A DNA stretch of 64,000 nt from Tumebacillus permanentifrigoris (GCF_003148565.1 NZ_QGGL01000001.1:179695-243694); one strand, 5' to 3'; positions 1-9,194 are shown, counted from the first letter of the stretch. Program-made: numbers and translations. Notes: generated from the sequence alone by a model not told the origin.

Positions 1-403
1 TGAGCGCCGGGAAGTGGATGCGCTCCGCCGCTTGTTCAGGGGTCATGCCATTGACCGCCTCGACTTGGAGCAAGCCGAAGTAGCGTTCGTTTTCCTTGGG
101 CTTGCGGACTTTGCCCGATACGCGGTCCCCGATGCGCAGATCGAAGCGGCGAATCTGGGACGCAGCGACGTAAATGTCTTCGGTGGACGGCAAGTAGCCG
201 ACCGGACGCAGGAAGCCATAGCCATCCTGCATGATCTCCAAGATGCCCTCTGCGAACATCAGACCTTCCTCCTCCGCTTGAGCGCGGAGAATCGCAAAGA
301 TCAGTTCCTTTTTCTTGAGCGTACCGTAGTACGGGATCTCAAATTGCTTCGCCAACTTGTACAAGTCGGTCAGTTTCTTTTCCTCTAATTCGATCATGTT
401 CAT
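1..403 (-). CDS. rho: Transcription termination factor Rho, N-terminal part (cut by window edge)
   Basis: Rho is the hexameric RNA helicase that ends factor-dependent transcripts. About 134 N-terminal residues are present. They begin MNMIELEEKKLTDLYKLAK, the Rho N-terminal helical domain, and continue with ELIFAILRAQ and the cold-shock-like RNA-binding domain (GILEIMQDGYGFLR, then DIYVAASQIRRFDLRIGDRV). The ATPase core lies beyond the window. The start is uncertain: ATG at 403 and 397 and an in-frame TTG at 409 are possible, and an AAGGTGA-like site at about 420-426 suits the TTG best. It lies downstream of glpX on the same strand, the glpX-rho order known from Bacillus. Confidence 0.93.
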   Translation of the reverse strand, partial: MNMIELEEKKLTDLYKLAKQFEIPYYGTLKKKELIFAILRAQAEEEGLMFAEGILEIMQDGYGFLRPVGYLPSTEDIYVAASQIRRFDLRIGDRVSGKVRKPKENERYFGLLQVEAVNGMTPEQAAERIHFPAL

Positions 404-517
404 GGGCAAGTGGCACCGTCACCTTCACAACATCATAATGCCCTTATTATACCACTTTTTCTAGCTATCAAATATATGATGCAAAAATTATTCTAATTGA
501 ATTTTACTTACAATTGA

Positions 518-1486
518 CTAGACCATCACCAAGTGCGGCTTGAGATCGAGGTTGTGACGAGCTTCGACGAAGCGCACCGTTCCGGTCTTCGCACGCATGA
601 CGACCGAGTGCGACGTGCAGATGCCGTTGCCGAGGAAGCGCACACCCTTGAGCAGTTCGCCATCGGTGACGCCCGACGCGGCGAAAATCGCGTCATCGCC
701 TTGCACGAGATCGTCGAGCAAGAGGATGCGGTTGGCATCATCAATGCCCATCGTTTTGCAACGTGCGATCTCTGCGTCATCCTCCGGCTTCAAGCGGCCT
801 TGGAATTCCCCGCCGAGGCATTTGATCGCAGCGGCCGCCAGCACGCCTTCCGGAGCGCCGCCGGAGCCGAACATGATGTCCACGCCCGTCTCCTCGAAGC
901 AGGTGTTGATCGCAGCGGCGACATCGCCGTCCGAGATCAGTTTGATGCGGGCGCCTGCCGAGCGAATCTCTTCGATCAGCCCTTGGTGACGTTCGCGGTC
1001 GAGGAGCGTCGCGACGACGTCCTTGACTTTTTTATTGGAGGCTTTGGCGACGGCTTCGAGGTTTTCCTTGACGGTGGCGTCGAGGTGGACGAGCCCCTTG
1101 GCGCGCGGGCCGGCCGCGAGTTTTTCCATATACATGTCCGGAGCGTGGAGCAAGGTGCCCTTCGGTGCGACCGCGACGACGGTCAGACCGTTCCAGAGCC
1201 CTTTGGCGACGATGTTGGTGCCTTCCAGCGGATCGACGGCAACGTCGAGTTGCGGGCCCCAGCCAGCACCCAAACGCTCGCCGATATAGAGCATCGGTGC
1301 CTCGTCCATCTCGCCTTCGCCGATCACGACGGTCCCCTTCATGTTGACCGAGTCAAACATCGCGCGCATCGCGGTGGTGGCGGCGTTGTCAGCTTCATTT
1401 TTCTTGCCAGACCCGACCCAACGGGCGGCTGCCAAGGCTGCTGCTTCGGTGACACGTACGATCTCAAGCGCTAGTTCACGTTCCAT
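518..1486 (-). CDS. glpX: Fructose-1,6-bisphosphatase class II (GlpX)
   Basis: Cytosolic enzyme hydrolysing fructose-1,6-bisphosphate to fructose-6-phosphate in gluconeogenesis. The 322-residue length is normal for GlpX. Metal and phosphate motifs are visible: [15 protein letters not shown] at residues 56-70, [11 protein letters not shown] at 81-91, and the conserved SDGDVAAAI and GSGGAPEGV segments further on. The ATG has a GGAGATGA site about 9 bases upstream. The gene sits between the dap genes and rho, as part of the Bacillus-like fbaA-tal-glpX-rho neighbourhood, although murA, which is usually there, is absent and other genes intervene. Assignment is secure from the motifs and the context. 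Confidence 0.95.
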   Translation of the reverse strand: MERELALEIVRVTEAAALAAARWVGSGKKNEADNAATTAMRAMFDSVNMKGTVVIGEGEMDEAPMLYIGERLGAGWGPQLDVAVDPLEGTNIVAKGLWNGLTVVAVAPKGTLLHAPDMYMEKLAAGPRAKGLVHLDATVKENLEAVAKASNKKVKDVVATLLDRERHQGLIEEIRSAGARIKLISDGDVAAAINTCFEETGVDIMFGSGGAPEGVLAAAAIKCLGGEFQGRLKPEDDAEIARCKTMGIDDANRILLLDDLVQGDDAIFAASGVTDGELLKGVRFLGNGICTSHSVVMRAKTGTVRFVEARHNLDLKPHLVMV

Positions 1487-1532
1487 CTAGAAAGTCATCT
1501 CCGTTTCACTGTGCTGTCTCTTCGTCCTTGAT

Positions 1533-1560
1533 TATAACACATTGGAGGTAATGTGTTATA
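1533..1560. promoter_or_regulatory. Perfect 11-bp inverted repeat between glpX and the peptidase gene
   Basis: TATAACACATT and AATGTGTTATA flank a six-base GGAGGT spacer in the space between divergent glpX (start 1486) and the peptidase gene (start 1637). A perfect, AT-rich 28-base palindrome with no T-run fits a repressor or activator site better than a terminator. The protein that binds it is not recognisable. The GGAGGT loop is followed by an ATG at 1551, but no sensible reading frame follows it. Confidence 0.55.
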
Positions 1561-1636
1561 CCATTTTATGCAGGAGAGCTAGGAATGCTTGTCGAAGTGG
1601 GGGGTTGTTGGATTCGGAACGGATGGAGGCGACTTG

Positions 1637-3151
1637 ATGAAACGGTCGCGTCGAGGGATGCTGTTGTATTCATTGATGTTAACGTTGGTGGCGACGCTGG
1701 GCATTCTCGCCGTGGTGTTGCGTCCACCTGAGGGCTGGAGCCCGATCGTGCAGGAACAGTATACGCGGTGGTTCGGCGAACGGACGCTCCCCTCCCAACC
1801 CTTAGTCGCGCCGACGCCGCATGAGTCGGCCTATGAGTTGCACGCCGTATTTGATGACACGGCCCTCGTGATCCATGCGGAGGCGACGGTGAGAATCCCA
1901 CAGTTGAAGTTGGATGGGATTCCTTTTTACCTCTACACCCCATCCGGGTCGATGCAGATTCGTCGGGTGCAGCTCAACGGGCAGGATGTACCCTACGATC
2001 TGACGCCCAAGCAATTGACCCTGCAGACGGCAAAAAGCGACACACCTCAGACGGTGTCGCTGACCTTTGACGTCCGCGTGCCGGAGAGTGCCAAGCGGTT
2101 CGGACTGTGGAAGGGGGTCGCGACCGTGAGCTACTGGTATCCGATCCTCGCCGTCGAGCGCGACGGGAACTGGGTGCCTCGCCCCGACTCGCTGGGATTT
2201 GGCGATCCGTACCTGATGGACCTCGGAAACTATGCAGTGGAATGGAACAGTCCCGCCGGATACAAGTGGTACGGGTCAGGAACGAAAGTCACAGAGGCCC
2301 CCGCGGAGGGCGGGCGTGTGCTCACGACGTGGAAGGCCGATCACGTCCGCAACTTCGCCCTCGTCGGCGGGCGTGGGTTTCAGGAGACGGAGTTCGCGAC
2401 GGGCTATGGCACGCGCGTAGTCGTCGCGACGGTGGAGCCTGCGCGATTGGCACAGGTGACCGAGTTGGCGCACTCAGCGGTCGGGACGTACTCCGCGCGA
2501 GTGGGGATCGATCCGTATCCCGTGTTGAACGTGTTGGAGTTGCCCAGCGGCACGGTCTATGCGCACGAGTTGCCGAACATGGCGTTGTTCAGCCAAGACT
2601 TGTGGGGTTATGACGATCCTGAGCATTGGATTGCGCATGAGATCGGGCATGTGTGGTTCTACAACGCGGTTGGGAATTATGAAGCGGAGACACCGTGGTT
2701 GGATGAAGGATTGGCCGATTACCTGTCGCTGTTGGAGCAGGAGAACCGCCAAGGGCTCGCTGCGTACCAAGCGACGATGGCGGCGAATTGGCAGCGTTTC
2801 AAGTCGGGCAACACCTACTCCCCGTACAAACCCGGCACGCCCGCCGGGGTGAAAAACGGCGAGACCGCCGTTCCCTATGGCAGCTATGCGACGTCGCAAG
2901 CGCACTATTATTACAGCTACCTGCGCCCGATCCTGATGTACCATGACTTGCGGGGGCAGTTGGGGGATGAGAAGTTTTTCAAGTTCCTCCAGCAGTATTA
3001 CCTCAAAAACGTGGAAAAAACAGCGACGCGCGGAGATCTAGAACAAGCGCTCTCCGACATCGACCCGCAGATGGTGGCGCGGATGAAGCTGTGGTTGGAT
3101 ACGCCCAACGATCTCTTGATTCCGCAGGTGCAGGGAAGTTTCGGTGGCTAG
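1637..3151 (+). CDS. Membrane-anchored M1-family (gluzincin) metallopeptidase
   Basis: Predicted zinc aminopeptidase-like protein of 504 residues. An N-terminal membrane segment (about residues 8-28, LLYSLMLTLVATLGILAVVL after three arginines) anchors it with the catalytic domain outside the cell. Residues 334-338 are HEIGH, and the third zinc ligand is E357 in WLDEGLADYL, giving the exact HEXXH-18-E spacing of M1 enzymes. The canonical GAMEN substrate motif is not obvious (TVYAHELPNM is at that place), so true aminopeptidase activity is uncertain. The ATG at 1637 is preferred over the upstream TTG at 1589 because GGAGG lies 7 bases ahead and the signal anchor then starts at the N-terminus. 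It is transcribed alone against its neighbours and ends in a strong terminator. The substrate is unknown. Confidence 0.85.
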   Translation: MKRSRRGMLLYSLMLTLVATLGILAVVLRPPEGWSPIVQEQYTRWFGERTLPSQPLVAPTPHESAYELHAVFDDTALVIHAEATVRIPQLKLDGIPFYLYTPSGSMQIRRVQLNGQDVPYDLTPKQLTLQTAKSDTPQTVSLTFDVRVPESAKRFGLWKGVATVSYWYPILAVERDGNWVPRPDSLGFGDPYLMDLGNYAVEWNSPAGYKWYGSGTKVTEAPAEGGRVLTTWKADHVRNFALVGGRGFQETEFATGYGTRVVVATVEPARLAQVTELAHSAVGTYSARVGIDPYPVLNVLELPSGTVYAHELPNMALFSQDLWGYDDPEHWIAHEIGHVWFYNAVGNYEAETPWLDEGLADYLSLLEQENRQGLAAYQATMAANWQRFKSGNTYSPYKPGTPAGVKNGETAVPYGSYATSQAHYYYSYLRPILMYHDLRGQLGDEKFFKFLQQYYLKNVEKTATRGDLEQALSDIDPQMVARMKLWLDTPNDLLIPQVQGSFGG

Positions 3152-3165
3152 GTCATTCTCCTTAC

Positions 3166-3208
3166 ATAAAAAAGGGTCTCTCCACTCGCGGAGAGACCCT
3201 TGTCTTTT
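3166..3208. terminator. Bidirectional terminator between peptidase and dapL
   Basis: The ten-base arms GGGTCTCTCC and GGAGAGACCC are perfectly complementary. They are flanked by an A-run on the left and TTGTCTTTT on the right, so the hairpin can end both the plus-strand peptidase transcript and the minus-strand dap transcript. Confidence 0.9.
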
Positions 3209-4337
3209 ATCTGGTCGCTAGTTTGGTGAGGTACTGGGTCATGGTGTTCAGAGCGACTCCGATCGCGTCCTCGCTAGGCTCGATCTTGGCGTGATGCAAG
3301 CCGTAGGGGGTGTCTACACCCAGCCAGAACATGAAGCCAGGGATCTCAGCGAGGAAGTAACCGAAGTCCTCGCCCGTCATCTGTTCCCGGCAGACGACGA
3401 GATTCGCAGTGCCTGTCTCTTGCAACCAGTTCATGAAGTCGGTGGTCAGCGCCTCGTCGTTGAAGACTTGGCAGTAGTTCGCGCCATAGTCGATCTCCGC
3501 TTTGCATTCAAACCCGACTTCAATCCCCTTCACGACCGCCTCGATGCGCGACTTGATCTTCGCCATCGACTCCATCGACAGCGTGCGGATCGTGCCTTCG
3601 AGGCGTGCGCGTTCGGCGATGATGTTCTGACGGGTGCCCGCCTCGATCTTGCCGATCGTGATCACACCAGCGTCCAGCGGGTCGATGTTGCGCGAGATGA
3701 TGCTCTGCAACTGGGTCACGAGGTGCGCCTGTGCAATCACCATGTCATGGGTCCTATGCGGGAACGCCGCATGACCGCCCTTGCCCACCAAGTCGATGAA
3801 CAACTCCGACGTGTTGGCGAACAGGATGCCGGGGCAGGTCGCAATCGTGCCGACCGGGTATTCCGGGGCGATGTGCAACGCGAAGATCAGGTCCGGTCGC
3901 CACGCTTGAAACTCAACGCTTGCCAGCATCGGCAACGCCCCACCTGGGCCTTCCTCCGCCGGCTGGAAGATGAACAGCAAGTCATCGTCCACCGCATGCT
4001 CCGCGAAGTGCGTCAACACGCCCAGTCCGATCGTCATGTGTACATCATGCCCACACGCATGCATATACCCCGGATGTGTCGAACGGAACGGATACGACGT
4101 ATCCTCGGCGATCGCCAACGCGTCCATGTCGCAACGGAACCCGAGGGTTCTCGTCGGACGGGAGCCTTTGACTTTGACGAGGATGCCCGTGCGCCACACG
4201 TTGACTTCGAGACGCTCCTGTGGGAGCGTCGAGATGTAGTTCAGGAGGTACTGCTGCGTCTTGAACTCTTGGAAACCTGGCTCCGGGATCTGGTGCAGAT
4301 CTCGGCGGATCTGGATGAACTTTGCGGGAGTCGACAT
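3207..4337 (-). CDS. dapL: N-acetyldiaminopimelate deacetylase (M20D family, YkuR-like)
   Basis: Removes the acetyl group from N-acetyl-L,L-diaminopimelate in the acetylase branch of lysine and cell-wall diaminopimelate synthesis. At 376 residues it shows the M20D pattern: [13 protein letters not shown] near the N-terminus, the metal site HACGHDVHM around residue 91, [19 protein letters not shown], and MTGEDFGYF near the C-terminus. M20D enzymes also include amidohydrolases for other N-acyl amino acids. The assignment rests on dapH, which ends 12 bases upstream and makes the substrate's precursor. AAGGAG lies 8-9 bases before the ATG. Confidence 0.92.
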   Translation of the reverse strand: MSTPAKFIQIRRDLHQIPEPGFQEFKTQQYLLNYISTLPQERLEVNVWRTGILVKVKGSRPTRTLGFRCDMDALAIAEDTSYPFRSTHPGYMHACGHDVHMTIGLGVLTHFAEHAVDDDLLFIFQPAEEGPGGALPMLASVEFQAWRPDLIFALHIAPEYPVGTIATCPGILFANTSELFIDLVGKGGHAAFPHRTHDMVIAQAHLVTQLQSIISRNIDPLDAGVITIGKIEAGTRQNIIAERARLEGTIRTLSMESMAKIKSRIEAVVKGIEVGFECKAEIDYGANYCQVFNDEALTTDFMNWLQETGTANLVVCREQMTGEDFGYFLAEIPGFMFWLGVDTPYGLHHAKIEPSEDAIGVALNTMTQYLTKLATR

Positions 4338-4349
4338 GGATCAGGCTCC

Positions 4350-5066
4350 TTACAGTTGACGAAGCTCTTGCATGATCTCCGTCTTGGACTTGGTTTTCGC
4401 GTCGATCTCTTTGATCACGCGCGCGGGTGCTCCAGCGACGACCACACCGGCCGGAACGTCCTGCGTGACGATCGCGCCCGCTGCCACAACAGAGCCTTTG
4501 CCAACGCGAACCCCTTCGAGGATCACTGCGTTCGCGCCGACCAGCACGTCGTCTTCGATGACGACCGGCAGTGCGGACGGCGGTTCGATGACGCCCGCGA
4601 TGACGGAACCTGCGCCGATGTGGCAGTTGTTGCCGATCGTGCCACGACCCCCGACGACGACATTCATGTCGATCATCGTGCCCGCACCGATCACGGCGCC
4701 GATGTTGATCGAGGCGCCCATCATGATCACCGCATTGTCGCCGATCTCCACCTGGTCGCGGATGATCGCGCCCGGTTCAATACGAGCTTTGATGTTTTTC
4801 ATATCGAGTAGCGGAATCGCCGAGTTGCGACGATCGTTCTCCACCACGTAATCCACAACTTGTTCGCCGGCCGCTTCCAGAGCCGGACCGATCTCTTTCC
4901 AGTCGCCAAATACAACGCCTACGTTGCCGGTCAGGAAGGTTTTGGAGTTCGCGCCGAAGTCGATGCTTTCCAGATCGGTACCTTTGATATGTACTTTCAC
5001 CGGCGTTTTCTTCTCGCTTTTTTGAATGAATTCAATAATTTCTCGTGCGTCCATCATGTTGCTCAT
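4350..5066 (-). CDS. dapH: 2,3,4,5-tetrahydropyridine-2,6-dicarboxylate N-acetyltransferase
   Basis: Acetylates tetrahydrodipicolinate with acetyl-CoA, the committed step of the acetylase diaminopimelate pathway. The 238-residue protein has the DapH N-terminal domain ([20 protein letters not shown]) followed by left-handed beta-helix hexapeptide repeats from about residue 95 to 205 (for example [20 protein letters not shown] and [19 protein letters not shown]). It is first in a two-gene operon with dapL. The start is supported by GGAAGGGG upstream of the ATG. Confidence 0.95.
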   Translation of the reverse strand: MSNMMDAREIIEFIQKSEKKTPVKVHIKGTDLESIDFGANSKTFLTGNVGVVFGDWKEIGPALEAAGEQVVDYVVENDRRNSAIPLLDMKNIKARIEPGAIIRDQVEIGDNAVIMMGASINIGAVIGAGTMIDMNVVVGGRGTIGNNCHIGAGSVIAGVIEPPSALPVVIEDDVLVGANAVILEGVRVGKGSVVAAGAIVTQDVPAGVVVAGAPARVIKEIDAKTKSKTEIMQELRQL

Positions 5067-5113
5067 CGTTCATTCCCCTTCCACACAGATGTATATGTAA
5101 TCATAGCATAGAC

Positions 5114-5773
5114 CTACGCCTTTTTCGCTCGTCCCCACCCGAACACGCCGTAGAAAATCACGACGATGCCGAGCAATTCTCCAAGCGGCAACCACTCCGG
5201 GTAGCCCAGAACTGCCAAGCGTCCCACCATCGACAGCAGCACCGCGCCCGCCGCGATAAACAAGTTTCCGGCGAAGCGGGTCTTCCACCACGACCACAGC
5301 GGACCGAAGATCAGGATCATCCCGCCCACGCCCGACAGAATCGGAGGGAACACCGAGCGGATCACCGAACCCTTCTGCAGCGCATCACCACCGATGGCGG
5401 CACCGTTTTGCGACAGGATGGTCGGGTCAGGTGTGACCATGAGGAGCAGATAGGCAAATACAGCCATCAAGGCGAGCGTTACGAACAGGTAGATATGCCC
5501 GACCCTTGCCTTGAAGAGCATGTACATCTCACCTGCTGCCATGATCGCGACCAGCGAGACGGCGTTGAAATAGTAGAATTTGTACATCGGTGCGCTCCAG
5601 CCAAACGCCAGTGCATAATATTCACCAAATGAGGCGCTGGCATAAGAGAGCATGGAGATCGCCCACCAGAGTTGGTACGACCGCTGACGTTCCCCGTATT
5701 GGCGGAACAACATCACGGCAAACCACGAGGAGACGAGGGTAGCCCCCAACGGGACCCAAGCAGATGCGTTCAT
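5114..5773 (-). CDS. Multi-pass membrane protein of unknown function
   Basis: Not recognised. From the ATG at 5773 the protein has 219 residues and about seven hydrophobic segments, starting with WVPLGATLVSSWFAVMLF and ending with LGELLGIVVIFYGVFGW and a basic tail. The N-terminus is probably outside. An earlier in-frame start at 5818 is rejected because the tal terminator runs through that stretch. It lies between tal and dapH, where Bacillus has murA, so it may be a lineage-specific insertion. Its shape recalls 7TM sensor-type membrane domains, but there is no attached signalling domain, and I give no function. Confidence 0.75.
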   Translation of the reverse strand: MNASAWVPLGATLVSSWFAVMLFRQYGERQRSYQLWWAISMLSYASASFGEYYALAFGWSAPMYKFYYFNAVSLVAIMAAGEMYMLFKARVGHIYLFVTLALMAVFAYLLLMVTPDPTILSQNGAAIGGDALQKGSVIRSVFPPILSGVGGMILIFGPLWSWWKTRFAGNLFIAAGAVLLSMVGRLAVLGYPEWLPLGELLGIVVIFYGVFGWGRAKKA

Positions 5774-5800
5774 GAGGTAGTAAGTCCCCTTTCGTACAAC

Positions 5801-5830
5801 AGAAAACAAGCACCTCACAAGAAGGTGCTT
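5801..5830 (-). terminator. Terminator after tal
   Basis: Read on the minus strand, AAGCACCT and AGGTGCTT form an eight-pair stem with a seven-base loop, followed by GTTTTCT. It closes the tal transcript and separates it from the membrane-protein gene. Confidence 0.8.
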
Positions 5831-5853
5831 GGGAAGTACTGCGTAGTGTTTGC

Positions 5854-6498
5854 TTATTTCTGCATGCTATTCCAATCGGCCAAGAAGCGCTCGATCCCTG
5901 CATCGGTCAGCGGATGCTTGACGAGCGAGGTCAACACGCTGTACGGCATCGTGCCGATGTGCGAACCTGCCAGAGCAGCTTGCGTCACATGCATCGGGTG
6001 ACGGATCGAAGCCGCGATGATCTCGGTTTCGATACCGTGCACGTCGAAGATCTGCACGATGTCGTTGATCAAGCCCATGCCATCGGTCGAGATGTCATCG
6101 AGACGACCGAGGAACGGCGAAACGAACGTTGCGCCGGCACGTGCAGCCATCAGAGCTTGGTTCGCGGAGAAAATCAACGTGACGTTGGTTTTGATGCCGC
6201 GCTTCGAAAACTGGTGGCAGGCCTTCAAGCCTTCCAAGGTCATCGGGAGCTTGATCGTGATGTTCTCGTGGATTTCAGCCAGCTTCAGGCCTTCTTCGAC
6301 CATGCCGGTTGCATCCAGCGAGATGACCTCTGCAGAGATCGGTCCATCGACGATCTGCACGATCTCGCGCAGCATCGCATGGAAATCGCCACCCTCCTTC
6401 GCGACGAGCGAAGGGTTGGTGGTGACGCCAGCGATCACGCCGAGTTCGACCGCTTTTTTGATATCAGCTACGTTAGCAGTGTCCAAGAAAAATTTCAA
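5854..6498 (-). CDS. tal: Transaldolase / fructose-6-phosphate aldolase family
   Basis: Small transaldolase-like TIM barrel of 214 residues, the short subfamily found as YwjH/Tal in Bacillus and FSA in enterobacteria. It begins [20 protein letters not shown] and carries GVTTNPSL, the Schiff-base lysine in [10 protein letters not shown] (about residue 84), and [19 protein letters not shown]. The start is a TTG with GGAGG 8 bases upstream; the overlapping ATG in that site is out of frame. It follows fbaA after 53 bases and probably shares its transcript. Sequence alone does not decide between transaldolase and fructose-6-phosphate aldolase. Confidence 0.93.
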   Translation of the reverse strand: MKFFLDTANVADIKKAVELGVIAGVTTNPSLVAKEGGDFHAMLREIVQIVDGPISAEVISLDATGMVEEGLKLAEIHENITIKLPMTLEGLKACHQFSKRGIKTNVTLIFSANQALMAARAGATFVSPFLGRLDDISTDGMGLINDIVQIFDVHGIETEIIAASIRHPMHVTQAALAGSHIGTMPYSVLTSLVKHPLTDAGIERFLADWNSMQK

Positions 6499-6551
6499 GG
6501 GTCATACCTCCTCGATGAGTTCAGATCTAGGATGCGATAAAAACCCCGAAA

Positions 6552-7409
6552 TTACGCGCGGCCGGAGGAACCGAACAGGCGCATTTTTTCCTTGACGACT
6601 TCCTTGATAGCCTCTTTGCCCGGGCCAAGGTATTTGCGCGGATCGTAGACTTTTGCGTCCTTGTTGAAGATCTCGCGAATCGTATGGGTAAATGCGATCT
6701 GGTTTTCGGTGTTGACGTTGATTTTCGAAACGCCCAGCGAGATCGCTTTGCGGATGTCTGCGTCCGGGATGCCGGAGCCACCGTGCAGAACCATCGGGAC
6801 GTTCGAGAGCAGGTCGCGAATCTCTTCGAGGCGATCGAAGGACAGTTTCGGGGTGCCCACGTACACGCCGTGTGCAGAACCGATTGCCGGTGCCAGTGCG
6901 TCGATGCCGGTCTCTTCAACCAGGCGCAGCGCTTCCGCCGGCAGGGCGAGGGTTGCGTCGAGTTCGTCGACCGTCAGATCATCCTCGGTGCCGCCGATAC
7001 GGCCAAGTTCGCCCTCGACTTCGATGCCCAGCGGGTGGCACAGTTCTACCACTTGCTTGGTCAGCGCGATGTTTTGCTCCAGTGCGTAGTGCGACGCGTC
7101 GATCATGATCGACGAGAAGCCTGCGCGCACACACTTCACGACATACTCGAAGCTCGGGCCGTGGTCGAGGTGCAGGATGACCGGAACTTTCGCGGTCTCT
7201 GCTGCCACGCGTGCCATCGCGACGGTGTAGTCGATGCCCATGTACTTGATTGCGCCTTCGGAGCAACCCAAGATGACCGGGGACTTTTCTTCGTTCGCCG
7301 CTTCGACGATCGCTTTGGTGAATTCGAGGTTGTTCATGTTGAACTGCCCTACCGCATAACCGTTTTTGAGACCGTCAAGCAACACTTCTTTAAAAGATGC
7401 GAATGCCAT
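6552..7409 (-). CDS. fbaA: Class II fructose-1,6-bisphosphate aldolase
   Basis: Zinc-dependent glycolytic and gluconeogenic aldolase interconverting fructose-1,6-bisphosphate and the triose phosphates. At 285 residues it is typical of the FbaA/GatY group. The catalytic and zinc-binding motifs are present: VILHLDHGPSFE, EVEGELGRIGG, GSAHGVY, and VLHGGSGIPD for phosphate binding. GGAGGAGG precedes the ATG. In Bacillus it directly follows spo0F; here the kal-kce pair lies between them, 87 bases upstream of fbaA. Confidence 0.96.
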   Translation of the reverse strand: MAFASFKEVLLDGLKNGYAVGQFNMNNLEFTKAIVEAANEEKSPVILGCSEGAIKYMGIDYTVAMARVAAETAKVPVILHLDHGPSFEYVVKCVRAGFSSIMIDASHYALEQNIALTKQVVELCHPLGIEVEGELGRIGGTEDDLTVDELDATLALPAEALRLVEETGIDALAPAIGSAHGVYVGTPKLSFDRLEEIRDLLSNVPMVLHGGSGIPDADIRKAISLGVSKINVNTENQIAFTHTIREIFNKDAKVYDPRKYLGPGKEAIKEVVKEKMRLFGSSGRA

Positions 7410-7496
7410 GATGTGCCTCCTCCGTCCTATCGTAGAATTTGGGTTCTGTCTCTAGTATGTATGAGCCTCTGGTTTCTGCTCTTATCATACCGCTTT

Positions 7497-8324
7497 TTAC
7501 CCAACATTTACAGTGGACAGCCCCAAGATTTTTCTTGCCTCTTGTGGCGATGCCACTTCACGACCCAGTTCCTTGGAAAGTCTGACAATTCGCTCCACAA
7601 ATTGGGCATTACTGGTTGCCAGCACGCCCTTTTCATAGTAGACATTGTCTTCAAACCCGACGCGCACATGTCCGCCGAGCAGGATCGCCATCGTATTCAA
7701 CGGCAATTGAGCCCGTCCGACTCCGGCAACCGACCATGTCGAGCCTTCCGGAATCGACCGCACCATGTGCAGCAGGTTCTCCACCGTCCCGGCGATCGCA
7801 CCCGGAACGCCGAGCACGAAGTCGAAGTGCAAGGGTTCGCGCACGAGCCCTTTTTTCAAAAGGCGCAAGGCGTTCGTTATCATGCCCACGTCGAAGATCT
7901 CCAATTCCGGGCGCACCCCGTGGTCGAGCATCGCTTGGGCGAAGGTCTCGATATCACGCGGCGTGTTCATGAACACATCGTCACCGAAATTGACCGTGCC
8001 GACTGTAAGCGTTGCCATCTCCGGGCGTAAGGTCACCGGTTGCAGACGCTCCGCTGGCGTCATCCCCACCGCACCACCGGTGGAAACTTGGACGATGATG
8101 TCGCACTTGGCTTCGATTTTCGCGATGATCTCTTGGTAGATGTCTCGGTCCTGCGAGGCACCGCCTGCGCCGTCCCGGGCGTGGATGTGCGCGATCGAGG
8201 CTCCTGCTTTCCACGCTTCATAGGCCGCATCTGCAATCTCATCCGGTGAGAGCGGCAAGTTCGGCTGGTGCTCACGAGTGACTTCCGCCCCGACGAGCGC
8301 GACGGTGATGATCAGTTTCTCCAC
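7497..8324 (-). CDS. kce: 3-keto-5-aminohexanoate cleavage enzyme
   Basis: Zinc enzyme of the BKACE (DUF849) family. It converts 5-amino-3-oxohexanoate plus acetyl-CoA to 3-aminobutyryl-CoA plus acetoacetate in lysine degradation. Of its 275 residues, IAHIHARDGAGG (about 44-55) holds the two zinc histidines, followed by QVSTGGAVGMTP, the conserved GTVNFGDDVFMNT loop, and GGHVRVGFEDNVY with the third-ligand region. BKACE enzymes accept various beta-keto acids; the Kce assignment depends on the adjacent kal (two bases apart) and the kam cluster at 52-59 kb. It ends 87 bases before fbaA with no clear terminator, so read-through from spo0F to fbaA is possible. Confidence 0.88.
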   Translation of the reverse strand: MEKLIITVALVGAEVTREHQPNLPLSPDEIADAAYEAWKAGASIAHIHARDGAGGASQDRDIYQEIIAKIEAKCDIIVQVSTGGAVGMTPAERLQPVTLRPEMATLTVGTVNFGDDVFMNTPRDIETFAQAMLDHGVRPELEIFDVGMITNALRLLKKGLVREPLHFDFVLGVPGAIAGTVENLLHMVRSIPEGSTWSVAGVGRAQLPLNTMAILLGGHVRVGFEDNVYYEKGVLATSNAQFVERIVRLSKELGREVASPQEARKILGLSTVNVG

Positions 8325-8326
8325 GT

Positions 8327-8725
8327 TTACTCCCCCTGTTGCAGGCGTTGTTTGTCCTTGGGCGTGACGCAGGTGCCACTCGCGTAGGTGACGAGGATCG
8401 GCTCCTCGAGCAATTCCGCCGCCGAAGGGTTGGCCGGGTCGATGTTACCACGGATCACTTTGTAGGCGTGGAACTCCATTTTCCGCGAGGTGTTGCCGAC
8501 GTGCGTGATCTGCCCGTGTGCTTCGATGTAATCCCCCGCATAGACTGGGGCTTTGAATTCAACTTTGTCATACGCGACAAACAGACCTTCGTCGCCGTCG
8601 AGACGGATCAGCAGTTCGGTTGCGACATCTCCGAACAGTCCGAGCATCCGCGCTCCATCTACGAGGTCGCCGCCGTAGTGCGCATCATGTGCGCTCATGC
8701 GCAGGCGAATCATCACTTTGTCCAC
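8327..8725 (-). CDS. kal: 3-aminobutyryl-CoA ammonia lyase (hot-dog fold)
   Basis: Eliminates ammonia from L-3-aminobutyryl-CoA to give crotonyl-CoA, the step after Kce. The 132-residue protein is a single hot-dog domain with [19 protein letters not shown] near the N-terminus, then [19 protein letters not shown] and [16 protein letters not shown], as in Kal proteins of lysine fermenters. It could be mistaken for an acyl-CoA thioesterase, but the tight coupling to kce and the characteristic DAHYGG opening favour Kal. The start is a GTG with AGGAGG 8 bases upstream. It begins 19 bases after the spo0F stop. Confidence 0.88.
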   Translation of the reverse strand: MDKVMIRLRMSAHDAHYGGDLVDGARMLGLFGDVATELLIRLDGDEGLFVAYDKVEFKAPVYAGDYIEAHGQITHVGNTSRKMEFHAYKVIRGNIDPANPSAAELLEEPILVTYASGTCVTPKDKQRLQQGE

Positions 8726-8744
8726 AGGGTATGCCTCCTACATT

Positions 8745-9116
8745 CTAAGATACGAGTTGTGCGTTGACAGCTTGGCGCAGTTCGTCGATGTCGAACGGCT
8801 TGGTGAAATGGGTGATCGCGCCAAGCACGGTCGCTTCCTTGATCAGGTCGAGTTCACCGTAGGCGGTCATCATGATCACTTTGGTATCCGGTTCGATGGT
8901 GCGGATATGGCGAAGTATCTCCAGGCCGTCCATGCCCGGGATCTTCATGTCGAGCAGGACGAGATCCGGCTGGTGTTGCTTCACGATTTCTAATGCGGTC
9001 ACGCCGTTCGGGGCTTGGAAAATGGTATAGCCTTCCTTGTCGAGCACCTCTTGTAAAAGTACACGAATGCCATATTGATCATCCACGATGAGAACTTTTT
9101 TATCCTTCCGATCCAT
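8745..9116 (-). CDS. spo0F: Sporulation phosphorelay response regulator Spo0F
   Basis: Single-domain receiver that passes phosphate from sporulation kinases to Spo0B. The protein has 123 residues and no output domain. D12 and D13 bind Mg2+, D56 in [10 protein letters not shown] is the phosphorylation site, with T84 and K106 as the switch residues. The ATG at 9116 follows AAAGGGG at a normal distance; an upstream in-frame TTG at 9140 has no site. The sigma-H-type promoter ahead of it and the downstream fbaA-tal order are those of Bacillus spo0F. Confidence 0.95.
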   Translation of the reverse strand: MDRKDKKVLIVDDQYGIRVLLQEVLDKEGYTIFQAPNGVTALEIVKQHQPDLVLLDMKIPGMDGLEILRHIRTIEPDTKVIMMTAYGELDLIKEATVLGAITHFTKPFDIDELRQAVNAQLVS

Positions 9117-9164
9117 TTCGGTAAGGCCCCTTTCTAACAATCCAGTATCCCAATATACTATGTG

Positions 9165-9194
9165 TAATTCGCTTCCAAGGGTAGAAATTCCTTT
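9165..9194 (-). promoter_or_regulatory. Sigma-H-type promoter of spo0F
   Basis: Read on the minus strand, AAAGGAATT (9194-9186) and AGCGAATTA (9173-9165) match the sigma-H boxes RNAGGAWWW and RNNGAATWW with a 12-base spacer. It is 49 bases upstream of the spo0F start. Two six-of-seven matches to the Spo0A box TGNCGAA lie upstream, GGTCGAA at 9207-9213 on the plus strand and CGTCGAA at about 9245-9251 on the minus strand. Control of spo0F by sigma-H and Spo0A is established in Bacillus subtilis; here it is inferred. Confidence 0.75.

Noticed and set aside
3291..4811. Long open frame on the plus strand opposite dapL and dapH
   Set aside because: It runs antisense to two well-conserved enzymes, has no family features and an Arg/Asp/His-rich composition typical of antisense frames in GC-rich genes.
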